A DNA stretch of 64,000 bases from Cymbidium sinense (taxonomy: Eukaryota; Streptophyta; Magnoliopsida; Asparagales; Orchidaceae): positions 144,122,488-144,186,487 of the forward strand of contig CM038214.1 in NCBI GenBank assembly GCA_021442155.1. The letters run 5' to 3'. Numbering within the stretch: the first letter of the stretch is position 1; every line of letters starts with the position of its first letter. Shown here in pieces: positions 1-12,830 of the stretch. The position numbers and the translations under genes were made by a program. Under the pieces are notes generated by a model. That model worked only from the letters and a program-made list of their open reading frames with translations, ran no database searches and was not told the origin of the DNA.

Positions 1-3000
1 TGACCAAGTCGAGCTCACCAAAGTTGATTTCCAAGTTCTAAAGGCAAGGGAGGATTAAATTGGATCAAAGCTGAAGCTCAAGCATGGAGGAGGTGACCCA
101 TAGAAGGATCCACTCAACCTCAAGTGCTCAAAACTTTTGCTCTCAAATGTATCTAAGCTTCTCCTGGGAATCGAAAGCACCGTGATCACCTCCAAGGTAT
201 GGGATTTTTCTAACCATTAAACTCAATGTGGTGTGGAGCTTTGTGAAAGAAATTTTCACCCCATCAATTTTGACCATTGGATTTTCCGCTCATCTTTAGA
301 TGGTGTGGGTTGAGTTTGATTGGAATACATTCAAACCACTTGATCATGGAAGATCTCTTGATCAAGGGGAAGAACTTGGATGATCTCGACCTTCCATCCA
401 CATTTTAGATGGACGGTGAGATAATTCATATTTTGAATTTCTTACTCATTTTAAAATGTGGGGAGATCCTTGGCCATCCAATCTTTGATCGAATGACACA
501 GGATTAAAGCGCATGCACCGCCACCATCATTTGGGATGTGATGTTTAAGTGACCCCCTCATGGTGCGATGCATGTAAAGCATGCGACCACGCATCACGCC
601 GTGAGCCAGGGATTAGTTAGTGATTAATAAAAATGGTTTAATTAATTCTTAATTCACTTAAGGATCTTCTAAAATTCATAATTCCTTCTATAAAATTTAG
701 AAAAATATGAAAGAAAATTCTATGGATAGATAATTAAACCTAGAACATTTTAAAATTAATTTTGATGAGTTTTGAATTATGCTTTTCTTTGAATTTAAGT
801 TTTATTCAAAAATTTATTTTGCTTATTACTTTTAATTAACCCTCGATTAATCCCAAATTTCTTGGGTATGTTTTAGGGATGACTTCGCCTTTCTAATTTT
901 CTTGGGATTTATTGAAGGCTTGATTAGAAGAATTGCATATGGTTTCTTAATTACCCTCCTTATGTAATTAAGCATAATTAGGGTATGATTAGGGATTTTA
1001 ACCTATGATTAGGGTTGATTAAGGTCAGATTCAGTGAGTAGGAGGTTTATGGAATATTTTTGGGGCATTTCCCATAAGCTATTCCCTAAACCCCATTTTC
1101 TCTCCTTAATCTCTCTTAATTAAGGGTTAATTCATTAATTATCCCTTAATTAAATTCTAAAAATTCTAAAAAGTTCCAAAACTTAATTAATCTACCTTGG
1201 GTAGATGCTTAGGTGTTTAATAGCCTAAGTTTAATTAAGGAAACTCAAAACCCATTCATAAGTATGAAAGGGTGTTTTGAAATTACTTAATTACTTAGCT
1301 TAAACTTTTAATAATCCTTTTCATTATTAGGTGCATTGCAAATTTAAATTCTTTGGGTTTTATGTCATCTCATTGGCTCATAATTATTTAGTTAATTCTT
1401 CTAAAGTGGTGTAGGTAAGGGTTAATTAAGTTACTTAATTCATACCTTAACCTAATCAACACATAAAATGGATCTAATTATTTAAAATTAAACAAAAAAT
1501 ATCAAACACATGTGGAATGGGTTAGAAACAACAAACTCATCTCACCTTTTCAAAATTAAATCAAACTTCAAACTAAACAAAAATTACTTTGATTTATTCT
1601 AAATTTTCTTATTCTATGAGAATGTCTTTAGATTTAAGTGAAGTGAGTTTGTTTACATGCTTTCATTGCTTTGGACCTTTCCCCAACATGTTAAGTTGTA
1701 TGTCATGTGATTTCATGCATTCATAATTTTGAAATTCAAATTTTAAAATGAAATTGTTTACTTTATGTCAAATTTGCATGTGTTGGCTAAAGTAGAAATA
1801 TGAATGGATATTATCACTACTAAATCCAAATTATTTTTCAAAACACATAAATCAAATACCAAATCTAAAAGTAGGCTACTTGATTATGAGTTTGCATGTG
1901 ATAAATTACAAAGGTATGCTTAGCATAGGTTTCTTTTCTTTCTTATGTTGGTATAGTTTTGAATAGAGTTAGTAAGATGTAGGGTTCATTTGAAAAGAAC
2001 CCAACACTTAATTCCATACCCTATTCATCCCTATGCTATCACCTAAGAAGGGTTGTCTATACTTGCATACATAAATTGCATAAACAAAAAATGAATTCAT
2101 TAAACAACTTTTGCATTCTTCTTTTCTATTTCATTTCTTTTATACATATGTTTGTATTTAAGGAAAGTGGTATATTAGTCTGACAACCCTGAGGTTGTGA
2201 GGCTTTAAGTAGCCCTAAGTAGGTCTTGTACCTTACACCTCTGGTTAACAATGGCTCTGTACTTACTTATGCCTTTCTTACTTTCATGTGTGTATGTGAA
2301 GATTTGGATAAGGAAAACCCTTTATACTTTAGAAAAATCATGCATATTCAATTTCTAAATTTTCTTAAATGGATTGCTTCACATGCATCATAAAGTGTGT
2401 TAAATACTCATTTTCATGTATAGATATGCTTAGGGTCCATCCATGTGCATGTTATATATGTTGGGAAAGAAATGAAGTAATGTATGTGTTATGTGAATTT
2501 TGATTCATTTTATTTAATCTTAAAATGCCTTTCTTTTGAATAGGTTTGTTTAGAGTTTGTCTAAACTTAGGATTAATTAAAAGATTTAATCAAAACATTC
2601 ACCTAAATGAAACTAAAATGTGAATCTACTTTAGAAATTACCTAGGTTAGGGAAGGAAAGAGAAGTTCTATTCTCTTTCCCTCTCTTCATAACTTAGTAA
2701 TTAATTATAGGATCCACTTAAAACAAATCAAAACATGAAATAAAATAAACCCAAAATAACTAAACAACTTAAATGAAACCCTCCTCTAAGTTGAACATGT
2801 TCTTCACACTTAGAAAATTTAAACCTAAAGCCATAGCTAAGCATACCACACAAGCCTTCAAAGCACACACATTAGCCTAAGTCACCACTTCTAGCCTTAG
2901 GTTAGATCTGTGCATGGTTTGATGTTTGTTTTGTTTTGTGATGTATGTTTTAGACTGGATGTTAGGGTGAATGCTCATAGAATGAATTGTAGGATGTTCT

Positions 3001-3248
3001 TAGTCTAACTATTATTTTCTGTAGGGATTGTGCTTAAGGGGTGTTATCATAAATAAAAATATAAATGCTTTTTTGCAGGTGCTTTATACCCCTAAGCATA
3101 ATCCATAGGTGGACCATGTGTGGGGTGAGAAGTCCAATATACATGCTTGGGATTTATGTGGTGTGTTTTAGCTAACCTTTGTTTTGCATGTGTTAGTTAG
3201 ATTTCCACTTTTCCTTTTCATGTAAATTTGTATAATTAGGATTTTGGA

Positions 3249-3461
3249 ATGATTATTATGGGGATTAGGATGAGCATTAGTCATAAGATTCTATCTTATG
3301 CACCATGTGATGCCTTGGAGCATCCACTTTCCAACCATCCAAAAGAAGGAACCAAAGAAGAAAGAAAAAAAAGAAGAAAAAGAAAAGAAGAAAGAAGAAT
3401 AAAGCTTGAAGACCCCATAACAATGAATTCTTTGCTTAATTGTAATTTAATTCATTTGTAA
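3249..3461 (+). other. Short LTR reading frame over a purine tract, probably not coding
   Basis: A 70-codon frame in the 5' LTR of A has a counterpart at 23624-23818 in the 3' LTR of A and a frame-shifted one at 27447-27650 in the B LTR. The first half is similar between copies. The second half is a lysine/arginine/glutamate run encoded by a GAA/AAG purine tract. The end differs between the two LTRs of A and the frame is lost in B, so purifying selection on a protein is not evident. I list it because it marks a conserved, strongly purine-rich segment of the LTR RNA. Confidence 0.3.
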
Positions 3462-3464
3462 TTG

Positions 3465-3470
3465 TATAAG
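3465..3470 (+). promoter_or_regulatory. Candidate TATA box of the LTR promoter
   Basis: TATAAG sits in a TTGTATAAG-like context a short distance after the purine tract. It is kept in all four LTR copies: 3465-3470, 23849-23854, 27660-27665 and 55644-55649. In B and C the flanks are otherwise quite diverged. If this is the TATA box, transcription would start about 30 bp downstream and leave an R-U5 of roughly 1.5 kb. This rests only on motif and conservation; no start site can be seen. Confidence 0.3.
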
Positions 3471-5006
3471 AGTAGAGCCTACCTACATTTGATATTTTTG
3501 AGTTTTGTGGTGTCTTGACCACAATTTATTAATCTTTTTTTTTTTTGATTAGCTTTATAAATTGATTGATGATTTGTTTAGCTTTTGCATTAATACACAT
3601 GATTTTCCTAGTTTCTTTTCCTTAGTTTCTTATTTATGTATGGCCTGATGTGGATTAGGCTCTAGGAAAAATAAATCTTTTACCCAACTTAACAACTCAA
3701 ATAAAATTAAACAACTCATAACCTCACCTAAAGCTTAGGTTTAAAATCAAGATAAAAGAATTAGCAACCCCTTAGCTGGATGAGCATTTCTTTTGTAATA
3801 TCATGAACAAATGCATCTTATTTCACTCGTGATTGGAGGGCTTCCCCCTTTGCTAGAGAAACTCAGCTTTACCTTTGAGAGCTGTGGTGGAAACTCACAT
3901 CTTACCTTCTCACTGATTTTGGCCAATAACCTACTTTCTGATGCATTAGTCATATGAATCCTATGAACCTGAGTCAAAATAATTGCCCAAAATGAAAATA
4001 AAATGAAATTTGAAATTACATCAGGGTCATTTGAAGCATGTCCTTTTACGTGATCTAGTCTCTTTAGGGAGTGAGTTTAAGGACTTAGTCTCTTTCTAAT
4101 AAATAACAACCTAGCTATCTTGCATAAGCATAAAGACTTGCCTACATGTATTTAAAATCATAAGAGGAGTTAGTTGGCGGCCACCCCGCTTGTAAGTCCA
4201 AGTCCGTGGTTAGTCCTCTCTTATGGAGGCAAACCAATTACCCTTTTTTTTGCCTTAGATTTAGGTTGTGCTTCCGGCCCTCGCCGAAGCTCCCTAGATT
4301 TAGGTTCTGAGATTGCCTAGTGGCCATCCATAATTCCTCACCCTCTTAGGCATTTTCTTAATCTTGTGTTAACAAATCTTCCTAAAATTCTAATGAAAAT
4401 GCAACTCAAATAAACTAAATCAATTTAAAATGTAAAGCTCAACTATAGAATAGTTTGAGGTGCTCGCTAGTTTCCTAGCATGCATCTCCTACTTATCTCC
4501 CATTTCGACTTCGATAATAACTTCCTCTTTTGATCAATTCCATTTGATCTTCAAACATAAACCAATCAATTGATAGTCCTTTCCTAGTGAAATCTTTAAA
4601 GATAATGATCATTTACCTTAATCGAGAGTTTAAAGGATCTCATCTGTTAGGATGTAATTAACTATGGGGCTTGCCCCTGTAGGGAACTTAACGAACTCAA
4701 TTTAAAATAAACCCTACTTTACTTTTCCATGTAAAGTAGGAAAAGAATCTCTGGTACATACGTAGACCCACTATCCTTAGGAGTCTTTATTGAGGTGATT
4801 AGGTCCATTTAAGGGTAGTGACTTCTATCTTTTGAGATAGTACACATTTCCTTGATTACGCACGATCACTGAATAAGTACATGTGGATCATGTGGCATCC
4901 TAAAAAGATGAATTTCTATAAGGGTCTTGTCCTCTTTCATTTCTCACCAACAGATTTGAGAGGCAACTCCCGATTCTTTCATAGGAATTTTTCTCCACGA
5001 TTTTTC

Positions 5007-5016
5007 TACACTGGAT
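5007..5016 (+). other. Degraded primer-binding site of element A
   Basis: Compared with the intact site of element B (29202-29219), element A has the same GATTTTTC spacer after its LTR but only a shortened TACACTGGAT where the tRNA-complementary stretch should be. Roughly eight bases are missing. Such a site could not prime minus-strand synthesis normally, so the deletion probably arose after insertion. Confidence 0.55.
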
Positions 5017-7224
5017 GGTTCCTCTCTCCATCTTTGGTAAATGATCATTATTTTGAGTATCGATAGTGGGTTTGTACTTTGGTATGAATCCAAGACTATC
5101 CTTCTTCTTGGCACTTAGTTCATTTCATTCTTGAGTTGAGTTAGCCAACATCTTTAGGTTTTTAGGACCACATTCCTCATTGGTCTTAAAACCCCCGTTG
5201 GGTTCTCCAATGGGTTTAAAATGAAAAGATCTAAATAAAAAAGAGAAAACATCTTAAAGACTTCCTCCTTATCTTTTTTTTATAAGGAAAGGTTCATCCT
5301 AAAATAATAAATCTTCCATAAAGAAATTTGCTTTCAAAAGCACCATTTTCAAAAATGCACTTAATAAAATATTTTTCACAAATATTGTCACCTTCATTTA
5401 ACAATTCCAATAAGGAATTTTCAAAAATAAAATTAATAATATTTTCCAAAAGCACAAATGAACATCTTCTTTCAATTCACTTTGATGAAGATTTCATTTT
5501 CAAAATAAAATGAATCATCTTTTCCAAAATCACAATCATAATCATAAAGTTTTCAAAATGCACACATGAATTTTTCTATTCAATACACTCACACTTATTG
5601 AATGGAAAGTTCATTTGTAAATAAAATTAAACTTTCAAAAGTACATAAACACCTTCATTTAATATACTCAAATTTATTAAATGAAGATTTCATTCCCAAC
5701 TAAAAATAAAATATCTTTTTAGGAAATCCCACTTAAACATACCTCACATATGTTTTAAGTTGGAATTCCTCCCTTTCAAAAAGCAACAATAACACATAAA
5801 AATTTTATATTTCAAAAATAAGATTGATCTCCATTTACATACTTAAATTTGTTGAATGAAAGTCCTCTTTTCAAAACATTAAAACTTCAACAATCATATT
5901 TCAAAAATGTTTCAAACATACATTTGGAACTTCATTTAGCATAATCAAATTTGCTAAGTGAAGTTTCCAAATCCAAAATCAAAATCAACAATCATATTTC
6001 AAAATTTTCTAAACACCTTTGGAACCTCACTTAACATACCCAAATTTGTTAAGTCTCCAAATAAAATTCAAAATTTCAAAACACATTTTCATTTAGCATA
6101 ATCAAATTTTCTAAGAAGTTTCCAAATCCAAAATCAAAATCAACAATCATATTTCAAAATTTTCAAACAATATTTGGAACTTCATTTAACATACCCAAAT
6201 TTGTTAAGTAAAGTTTCCAAAAAAATTTAAAAAATTTTCAAAACACATTTTTGGAACCTCCCTTAACATACCCAAATTTGTTAAGTGAAGTCTGCAAATT
6301 CAAAAAAAAAATCAAAATTTTCAAACACTTTTTGGAACTTCTTCCCTTAGCATACCAAAATTACTAAGGAGAAGTTTCCATTTTCAAAATCAAAATGAAA
6401 TCAAAATTTTAAACACAACATTTGGAATTTCATTTAGCATACTCAAATTTCTAGGTGAAGTTTCCATTTTCAAAACCAAGTGGGACTTCATCTTTAGCAT
6501 ATCAAATTTGCTAAAGTTGAATCTCCACTTTCAAATCACCTCAAAACAAAAGAAAACACTTAGATTCCTTAGCATACCAAATTTTCTAAGGATCCTACCC
6601 TTTCAAAATCAAAACATTTCAAACAAATGAAACACTTAGGATTTTCTTAGCATACCTAAATTTGCTAAGAATCCTATTTCCAAAAAATTAAACAAAACAC
6701 ACTTGGATTCTTCACTAAGCATACCTAAATTTGCTAAGTAAGAAGTCCAAATTTTCAAAATCAAAACAAAATTCACAAAAAAGAAACAATCATTTTCAAA
6801 CACTTTGCTTAGCATACCTAAATTTGCTAAGTAAGTGAGATTCCAAAATAATCAAACAAAACAAAGTCATTTGGCCCTTACTTTAACATACCTAAATTTT
6901 TTAAAGGAAAGGGTCCTCAAAATCACAAATTCAAATTCAAAACAAAAATTCAAATGAACCTATAGAAGCATCCTATCAAAAATTTTGAATCCATATTTCA
7001 ACATACCTAAATTTGTTGAGTTGGATTCATATTCAAATTCCTCTTTCAATCAATCTTATTAAATCTATTTGAACCCACTTAACACTTTCAAGTTATTGGA
7101 TGTGGGTTCAAATTTCAAATTTCAAAATTCAAAAAAAATCTATGGAGACCAACTGACATACAAGTTCATTTCTCATTAGAGATTCTTTATAGTCGATACA
7201 GTTCATCTACTATAGTGTTTGGAA
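5017..7224 (+). mobile_element. Element A leader (5' untranslated region)
   Basis: This is a gene-less leader of about 2.2 kb between the primer-binding site and the first gag methionine. The first 300 bases match the B leader (from 29220) and include a TCGATAGTGGGTTTG-like stretch. The rest is AT-rich and dominated by the hairpin array listed separately. The last 100 bases (7130-7224) lead into gag and have no clear motif. Confidence 0.7.
5577..7112 (+). repeat. Tandem array of about 19 covarying hairpins in the element A leader
   Basis: About nineteen units, spaced roughly 50-110 bp, each hold an inverted repeat around a near-constant 10-base loop of the form TAYYYAAATT. Example: perfect 12-bp arms at 5653-5664 (CTTCATTTAATA) and 5675-5686. 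Others: arms 6637-6652 and 6663-6676 (14 pairs, TT bulge) and 5926-5942 with 5951-5968. Outer stem sequences change between units (GGAACTTCA, TAGGATT, TTGGATTCTTC, GAACCCAC) while the other arm changes to match. At one inner stem position both AGCA/TGCT and AACA/TGTT occur. Spacers are A-rich and lack pairing. The array is transcribed if the LTR promoter is used, so an RNA role is possible. A replication mechanism that keeps palindromes perfect is the main alternative. Confidence 0.8.
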
Positions 7225-10200
7225 ATGGCTAGTTCTCAGAAATATGTATTCACCTTCCCCCATGGTATGGATCTAGCTTTAGATCAGGCTGACTTCCCCC
7301 ATTGGACAATACTCACCTGATTCACTTTGGCCAGGGATTTGAGGGAGCTAAAATCACTTGTAAGGGCATTCCCTTCACCACAATAAGCAAGATGAAGGTG
7401 ACCGAGTAGAAGCCGGTCATCAGGATAGACTTACCTTATCTGATGTCTCCTCACTGAAGAGGAAAGCTATGGTAGTAACAAACTTCAGCATTAGAGCACA
7501 AAATTCAGCCCAGTGCGTTCATCCTAGTTTCCCATGTTGCCCCAATACGGGTACCATAACATCCCTCCAAGGGTAAGGCTCCCTAGTTTTAGGGCTTGCC
7601 TCCCCACATTTGAGTATGGGTCTAGCTCACACTCCTCCCATCCTACCCTGCACTATCATGGAATAAGAACCCATGACCAAATGCCACACTCGGATAGCTA
7701 GGGAGCTAGAGGTAGCTCGATCTACCATGGATGAGTCTCCCATTATCACTTCACCACCAGTTATAACATCGCCCATCCTCTCTCGGGATCAGATAGAGAG
7801 GATGCTGAGGATCCATTCATCACCTCCTCCAGTGGTGCACTTGCAGCCAGCAGTTTCTAGGAGTAGGAGGTCATACGTCGGCCTCCACTCTATCCTATTC
7901 TAGGTAGGCAAAGCATATGGATGCTCAGAGTTTATTACTTAGTTCAATCTTCGATCTGTTATCCCCCACACTGTAGGGAGGCAGATTCATCAGTAGAGGG
8001 TCCGTGAGGCCCATACATCACATGTTACTAATAGAGAGCGATGGAGGTTCAGCCATTAGTCGGCTGCTTCTTCTTTGATAGATTTTCCAGCTCAGTGTGC
8101 TACAGGAGGGAAGTTCCTGTGCACAGAGAGTCGATGGTGTCTCCACCCCACCGCTCTACCCCTCATTCGCCTTCGCCAGTGTAGGTTATAGCATCTCCCA
8201 TTCCATCTAAGGCCATGAAGGCCACATCTAGGGAAAAGCACACCCATTGGTGATCCATATGACCAAGGGGATCCTACTCCTACACCATCGATATGGTAGG
8301 GTGAAGCTCTTCGAACCTTCAACCCTAGTGGTGGTGCGGAAGGAGTGGTGACCGAAGCATCATGGTCATTCCTTCACCAACTCTGCCCATACAGTCAGAT
8401 GTGGAGATGGTGATAGTTATCATAGATATTCTAGATGGCGTGAGAGTGGTAGAGGAACATCCTAGATTGTTACCCCTCTTAAGTAAGAATGAGTATCATT
8501 CATCTAGTAAGTACAACCCACATGATTGACTCCCAATGAGGAGGTCCGTGCCTCTCGATATGATAGCGATCACACCGTCACAAATTATTTGTACCGGTGA
8601 GTTAGATCATTTGTTTGATGAGATAGTTGCACACTATTTTATGGAGAAGAAGGAAATCTTGGGGTATGCCTGGTCTGATGAAGAGAGAGTCAGCTTTGAT
8701 CCCAATGAAGATGACTTGATGGGGGATTCAGTTGGAGTATGCATGGTCGATACTAGAGGATCTCTTCTTAGGGAACAATAGGCCATGAAAGGTGATGAGG
8801 TTGATCAAGAGGATATACAATCGCCCGACCTATTGAGGTGAAAGGATGTGTAGATTGATAGGATGGCACGCCAGTTATAGGACTTAGAGGTCGGTGCTTT
8901 TAGAAATAAGCCCCACCAATTTCATCCTTACGTAATGTCAACTGAGTTAGTATGTCTTGGACAAGACTATACCTCCCATAGAGCAAGGTAGCACTAGCCT
9001 GTATAGGAAGGTAGTGGAAAGTACCTCCATACAAGAAAAAGATCTAAAATCCATGGTTGAGCAAAGGTGAAGGAAGCTTTGGCTCAAGCCCAGGGTGGAT
9101 CATTGGTTCCAAAGGGTAGACCCTACCCAAAGGAATTTGATGCTATCCAGTATCCTAAGGGTTTCATGCCTCCTTCCTTCAAAAGCTTTGATGGCAGTGA
9201 GAATTGATAGCACATAGCTCACTTGGCCGCTATTGTAAATGCTGAACGCTTTACTCTTTAGACTCTTTGTCAGTAGCCTAGTGGTATTTCTTTTGATTGG
9301 TATGCTAAACTGCCCAATGGTTTAGTAAAGACATTTGTTGAGTTAGAGCAACTCTTCATCAAGAGATTTGCTAGAGCTCAGCAAAGGGTTACTATAGGTG
9401 ATCTAGTTGTAGCACAACAGCACACCGATGAGTCACTTGTTGATTATATTCTCTGATGTAACCTGAGTATGAAGTGTGAACCGCAGTTGTCTGAATAGAA
9501 TGCCATTGAGATTCTCTTGAAGAATATCCATGACCCGGTTGCCTTCATACTTAAGGGATTCACTATCAAGACATTTGAGAAGCTAATCAACAAGGCTGTT
9601 AGTCTATAAGGAGAGGCCAAATAGTTGCCTTTTTAAGATCAATTGCCCAAGCAAAAATCCCAAAAGGTCTATGAAAAGTAACCTGGAGTAGTAGTAGTGG
9701 TTGACAAGGAGAAGCAACCAGCTAGAGATCAATTCGAGAGACCATGACCTCAGCAGCCTCCACCTCCTTTTCCACCACTGAGGCAACCCTACCGGCCTCC
9801 ACCATAGCCTCCATGGCCAGCACAACCACGCCTCCACCACCACTCATGCATACCCGCGTAGCTATGGTCCACCTACTCTTTTAGATAAGTTAAACAAACC
9901 TTATTCTTTTAAGAGGGAGGTATTTAAGAAGATCTTTAAGAATCTCTTAAAGAAACTTGATTTTCAGCTACCCGAGCCTAGGAGACCGGAGGAAGTAGGA
10001 AAAAGTCATGATCCAAACTTTTGCCCTTACCACCATATGTTGGAGGATTGCTTCACATTCAAGGACTAGCTTAAACACAGTTTCAAGATCAGTGATGTAG
10101 TTATCCCGAAGGAATACTTTATAGAACAACCTTCCAGTTCCATTAGGGTAATCCTTGGGGATACAAGTGATCCTACTAAAACCAAAGAAGGTTGGGACAT

Positions 10201-10560
10201 TTCTTTGTCTATAAACTCTAAGAAAATAATTTAGAAGATCAAGAAGCTTCCCTTGCAGGTGCCTGAGTTAGCTCAAACCTCCAACACCAAGGAAGGTTTG
10301 CAAGTTGCCAGTGCCAACTCTAGGAAAGTGAGAGCTCATCAGCAATAGCAGCAGCAGCATATGTTGGCCCAGGATAGCCATTTTGCTCATCCACCAACCA
10401 TGTCCAGCCTTCAGCCTTCAGTTGCAGCTTCCACACCAGTGACTTCTTCCATTTAAGCTAGCTCTTCTATTTTTTTCTACTAGTAGAACTCTTGTATCAG
10501 TGGATAAGGGCATCAAATCCCTTACTTCACTGACTCTACTTGACTTCTACATTGTACCCC
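7225..10560 (+). pseudogene. gag: Element A gag (capsid/nucleocapsid), broken
   Basis: Gag forms the particle that packages the retrotransposon RNA in the cytoplasm. I place the start at ATG 7225 because KYVFTFPHG...DLAL follows and is shared with element B at 31473, where the ATG has become TTG. The capsid core lies at about 9150-9620: a PPSFKSFDGS-like start, then RFARAQQRVTIGDLVVAQQH and LVDYIL. The C-terminal zinc-knuckle-like segment at about 10020-10080 reads CPYHHMLEDC. The copy in B (C-YHHILGHVLEDC) shows that A has lost the Gly-His pair of the knuckle. A Pro-rich stretch (about 9740-9840) separates core and knuckle. Many in-frame stops and frameshifts (for example within 9200-9300, 9455 and 9608) rule out a functional product. 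Confidence 0.8.
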
Positions 10561-10699
10561 AAATAATTCCAAGAAATTGAAGAATAAAGCTACTTTGAAT
10601 TACATATGTCTCTTGATGAGTTGTCTTCTTCTTCTATTCTTAACGATAACTCTTCAAGTCTAATTAATTAAAAATTTTGATTTCTCTCTTTCTGATTCA

Positions 10700-11600
10700 A
10701 AGTTGGACTTTCCAACTCTGAATACTATGGGTTCACCTCTTAAGATAGACTTGGAATCATATGATTCTGAGAGTCCCATAGGAGAAGTTGTAGGTGAGCA
10801 TGAAGTACAGGTAGAACCTTCCACCACCTTGCCTCCAGAGATTACCGAAGTCAACCTCTGTAGTGGCATGGTTCTACCTCTTAGAGCAGCACCTCAAGAT
10901 AGAGGGAAATAAGTCATTAGTACTGAAGATCGAGAAGCCCTTCCACAGGATGCTCCACCCTTGGATATTCTTGTGGAAGATCAGTTGAAGGTGGACTACA
11001 ATGTCCTTTCTCATCTAAGAAAGTTGCCATCTAAGCTAAGCATATATGATGCCCTTGTCTTATCTAATGAGATGAGGGAATCAATAATCAAGGCCCTCCT
11101 TGATCCTAAAATATGCTTAACTCAGCTAACCGCTATAGGTGAGGAAGCACATTATGCAAAAGAAGCCCAATGGATCACCTTCATAGATGAAGACCTCCTT
11201 CTAGGGACTTTACAACCATCCCTATACATCACAATGACATGGATAGTTCGCACTGTGGTTCTCATGGATTCAAGTGCATTGGTGAACATTATGAGTCTAA
11301 AGACCCTTGCCTATTTGAAGATCATCTCTACACTTCGAGGAGATAGGATGATGTTGAGATGATTCAATGATCAAGGTGAGCGAGCTTTAGGTTCTATAGT
11401 GTTACCTTTGGAGATATGTGACTAGAAGACTGAAGCTAAGTTCTACATCATTGATTCGAATACTTCAATCACTGCTTTGCTTGGTAGGCCTTGGATACAT
11501 CAAAATAAGATTATTCTCATCAGTGCATCAAGTTCATAAAAGATGGAATTGAGTACCATGTTAATGGGGATGAAAAGCCATTTTTAGTTAGAGAGGTTGA
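10700..11600 (+). pseudogene. Element A aspartic protease region, broken
   Basis: The protease would cut the Gag-Pol polyprotein. A linker (about 10700-11220) is followed by VVLMDSSALVNIMSLKTL at about 11250-11310, which matches the retropepsin active-site strand (D-S/T-G-A/S, here DSSA, so the usual glycine is not seen). The C-terminal flap/dimer region ends with LLGRPWIH at about 11480-11505, the usual Tat/gypsy protease end motif. A stop lies between the two halves near 11360 and another near 11423. The antisense C copy supports the same order. Element B lacks this whole segment. Confidence 0.75.
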
Positions 11601-12830
11601 GATTTATGAGGATGCGACCTACTATCTTCCTCAAAAAAACCATTTCTCGTGAACTTGGACAAAATTCGAATGCAAATACAAAAGAAAAAGAAAATGAAGT
11701 AAAAGGAAAGATAAAAGAAAATGAAAATAAAAATAAAAGTCCAAGTGCACAAGAAAAGGGAATTGAAGAAGAAATAGATCAGCATATCACATTCCACCCA
11801 TAGTTCATTCCATCATATAGACATGTGGGTAGAATGGCTCAACCTCCACCAGGAGGGGTAGAAAGAGGCGTGAGGTGGGAGACCCCCCTCCATAATGTGT
11901 CGTGTCCCACCATAGGAGTACCCTACTATTCACATAGACTTGAAATCCAGAGGATGAGTCTAATGTGATTAGTATACCAGCCAACCCCTCTCAACGGTTC
12001 CATTGGAGGTGACTTTTGATCCAAACAGAGATGAAGATCAGGCCTCCAAGCAAAGCAAAGTATTCGAATCAGGTTTATGTGAAACTATTAGGCAGCAGTT
12101 AGAAACCTTAGCTCTAACCTCACTTACTTCTTGGAAAGTTGAAGGTTTAGTAGTTAAGGAAGTCCCTAAGTCTTCCAATGACATGAAGCAGAAAAAGTTC
12201 TTTTTGGGTTCATCATCCTCAAGTCCAGAGCTTGATGTAGGACTTAAGGAAGATACTTTTAAAGAATTAATGGAATTACCTTTTGACTTTTACCTGCCTT
12301 GTGTTCAAAATCTTATAGAGAAAGGTTTAGTTCCTCACACATGGTCCAAGCAGGTCGAATACTTCAAAAGCTATGGAACAAGCGGAAGCACAATCAAGAG
12401 CGACTAGGATTTAGAGGGTCGATGATGAAGATTATTGCCTAGTTGTTACTAACCATTTAGAGTCCGATAGTTTCTTCACATATCCCCAACTCTTATAAAA
12501 TGTGTGTTTATAAGCTCGATGATCCAGATGATCTCCAAGTCAAAGAGGCACTGCCAAAGTTTGAAGAAGAGATTCATTCAATAATAGACAAGCTTAAAGA
12601 AATCAACCTCAGGGTAGAAGAAAATCCTCTCCCGACATAGTTCATTACTAAATGAAGAAGAAACCAATGACTTAGTTAGGCTATTGACTAAGTTTAAAGA
12701 CTGGTTCACATGGAGTTATAAAGAAATGCCCATTATTATCTCATGTAGTCCACAAGCTAGCAATAGACCCTAACGTTACCCCTATTAAGCAAGCTCCTAG
12801 ACGCATGTGATTAGAAATTGAATAATGGGT
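11601..12830 (+). pseudogene. Element A linker between protease and reverse transcriptase
   Basis: About 1.2 kb of polyprotein linker without an enzyme domain that I recognise. It includes a Lys/Glu/Asn-rich low-complexity part (about 11640-11800) followed by a conserved stretch encoding LEVTFDPNRDED...SKVFESGLCETI (from about 12000). The same linker occurs in B (34990-36090) and in antisense C (about 48800-49720). Near its end (12770-12830) the DPNVTPIKQAPR-like segment leads into the RT. Frames are open for up to 134 codons (12003-12407) but interrupted. Confidence 0.65.

Larger units (their letters stand above)
1..4998 (+). mobile_element. Element A, 5' LTR (partial, start lies before the window)
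   Basis: This stretch repeats at 20352-25400 in the same orientation. Long sections look about 95% or more identical by eye, for example around 1620-1920 against 22015-22320, with small indels and more divergence near 100-200. I read it as the 5' long terminal repeat whose partner is the 3' LTR 18171-25400. It contains no gene. Inside it are a purine-rich GAA/AAG tract at about 3350-3405, a conserved TATAAG at 3465-3470 and several TTAATTAA-rich stretches. The right edge is placed at the shared TTCTCCAC (4991-4998), followed by a short GATTTTTC spacer and the remains of a primer-binding site. If the LTR is as long as its partner, about 2.2 kb of it lies upstream of the window. Divergence between the two LTRs and the broken reading frames argue against a recent insertion. 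Confidence 0.8.

Noticed and set aside
3249..3461. Possible small LTR-encoded protein, conserved between LTRs
   Set aside because: Similarity is explained by LTR homology; the C-terminus is a purine-tract translation, and the frame is shifted in the B LTR. Kept only as a low-confidence feature.
5577..7112. CRISPR-like array (regular palindromic repeats with spacers)
   Set aside because: The repeats vary in stem sequence, spacing is irregular, spacers are A-rich low-complexity, and the context is a plant retrotransposon.
7673..7903. Independent gene starting at ATG 7673
   Set aside because: It is a fragment of the gag region; the homologous B sequence (about 31860-32100) is out of frame, and context is the same in both elements.
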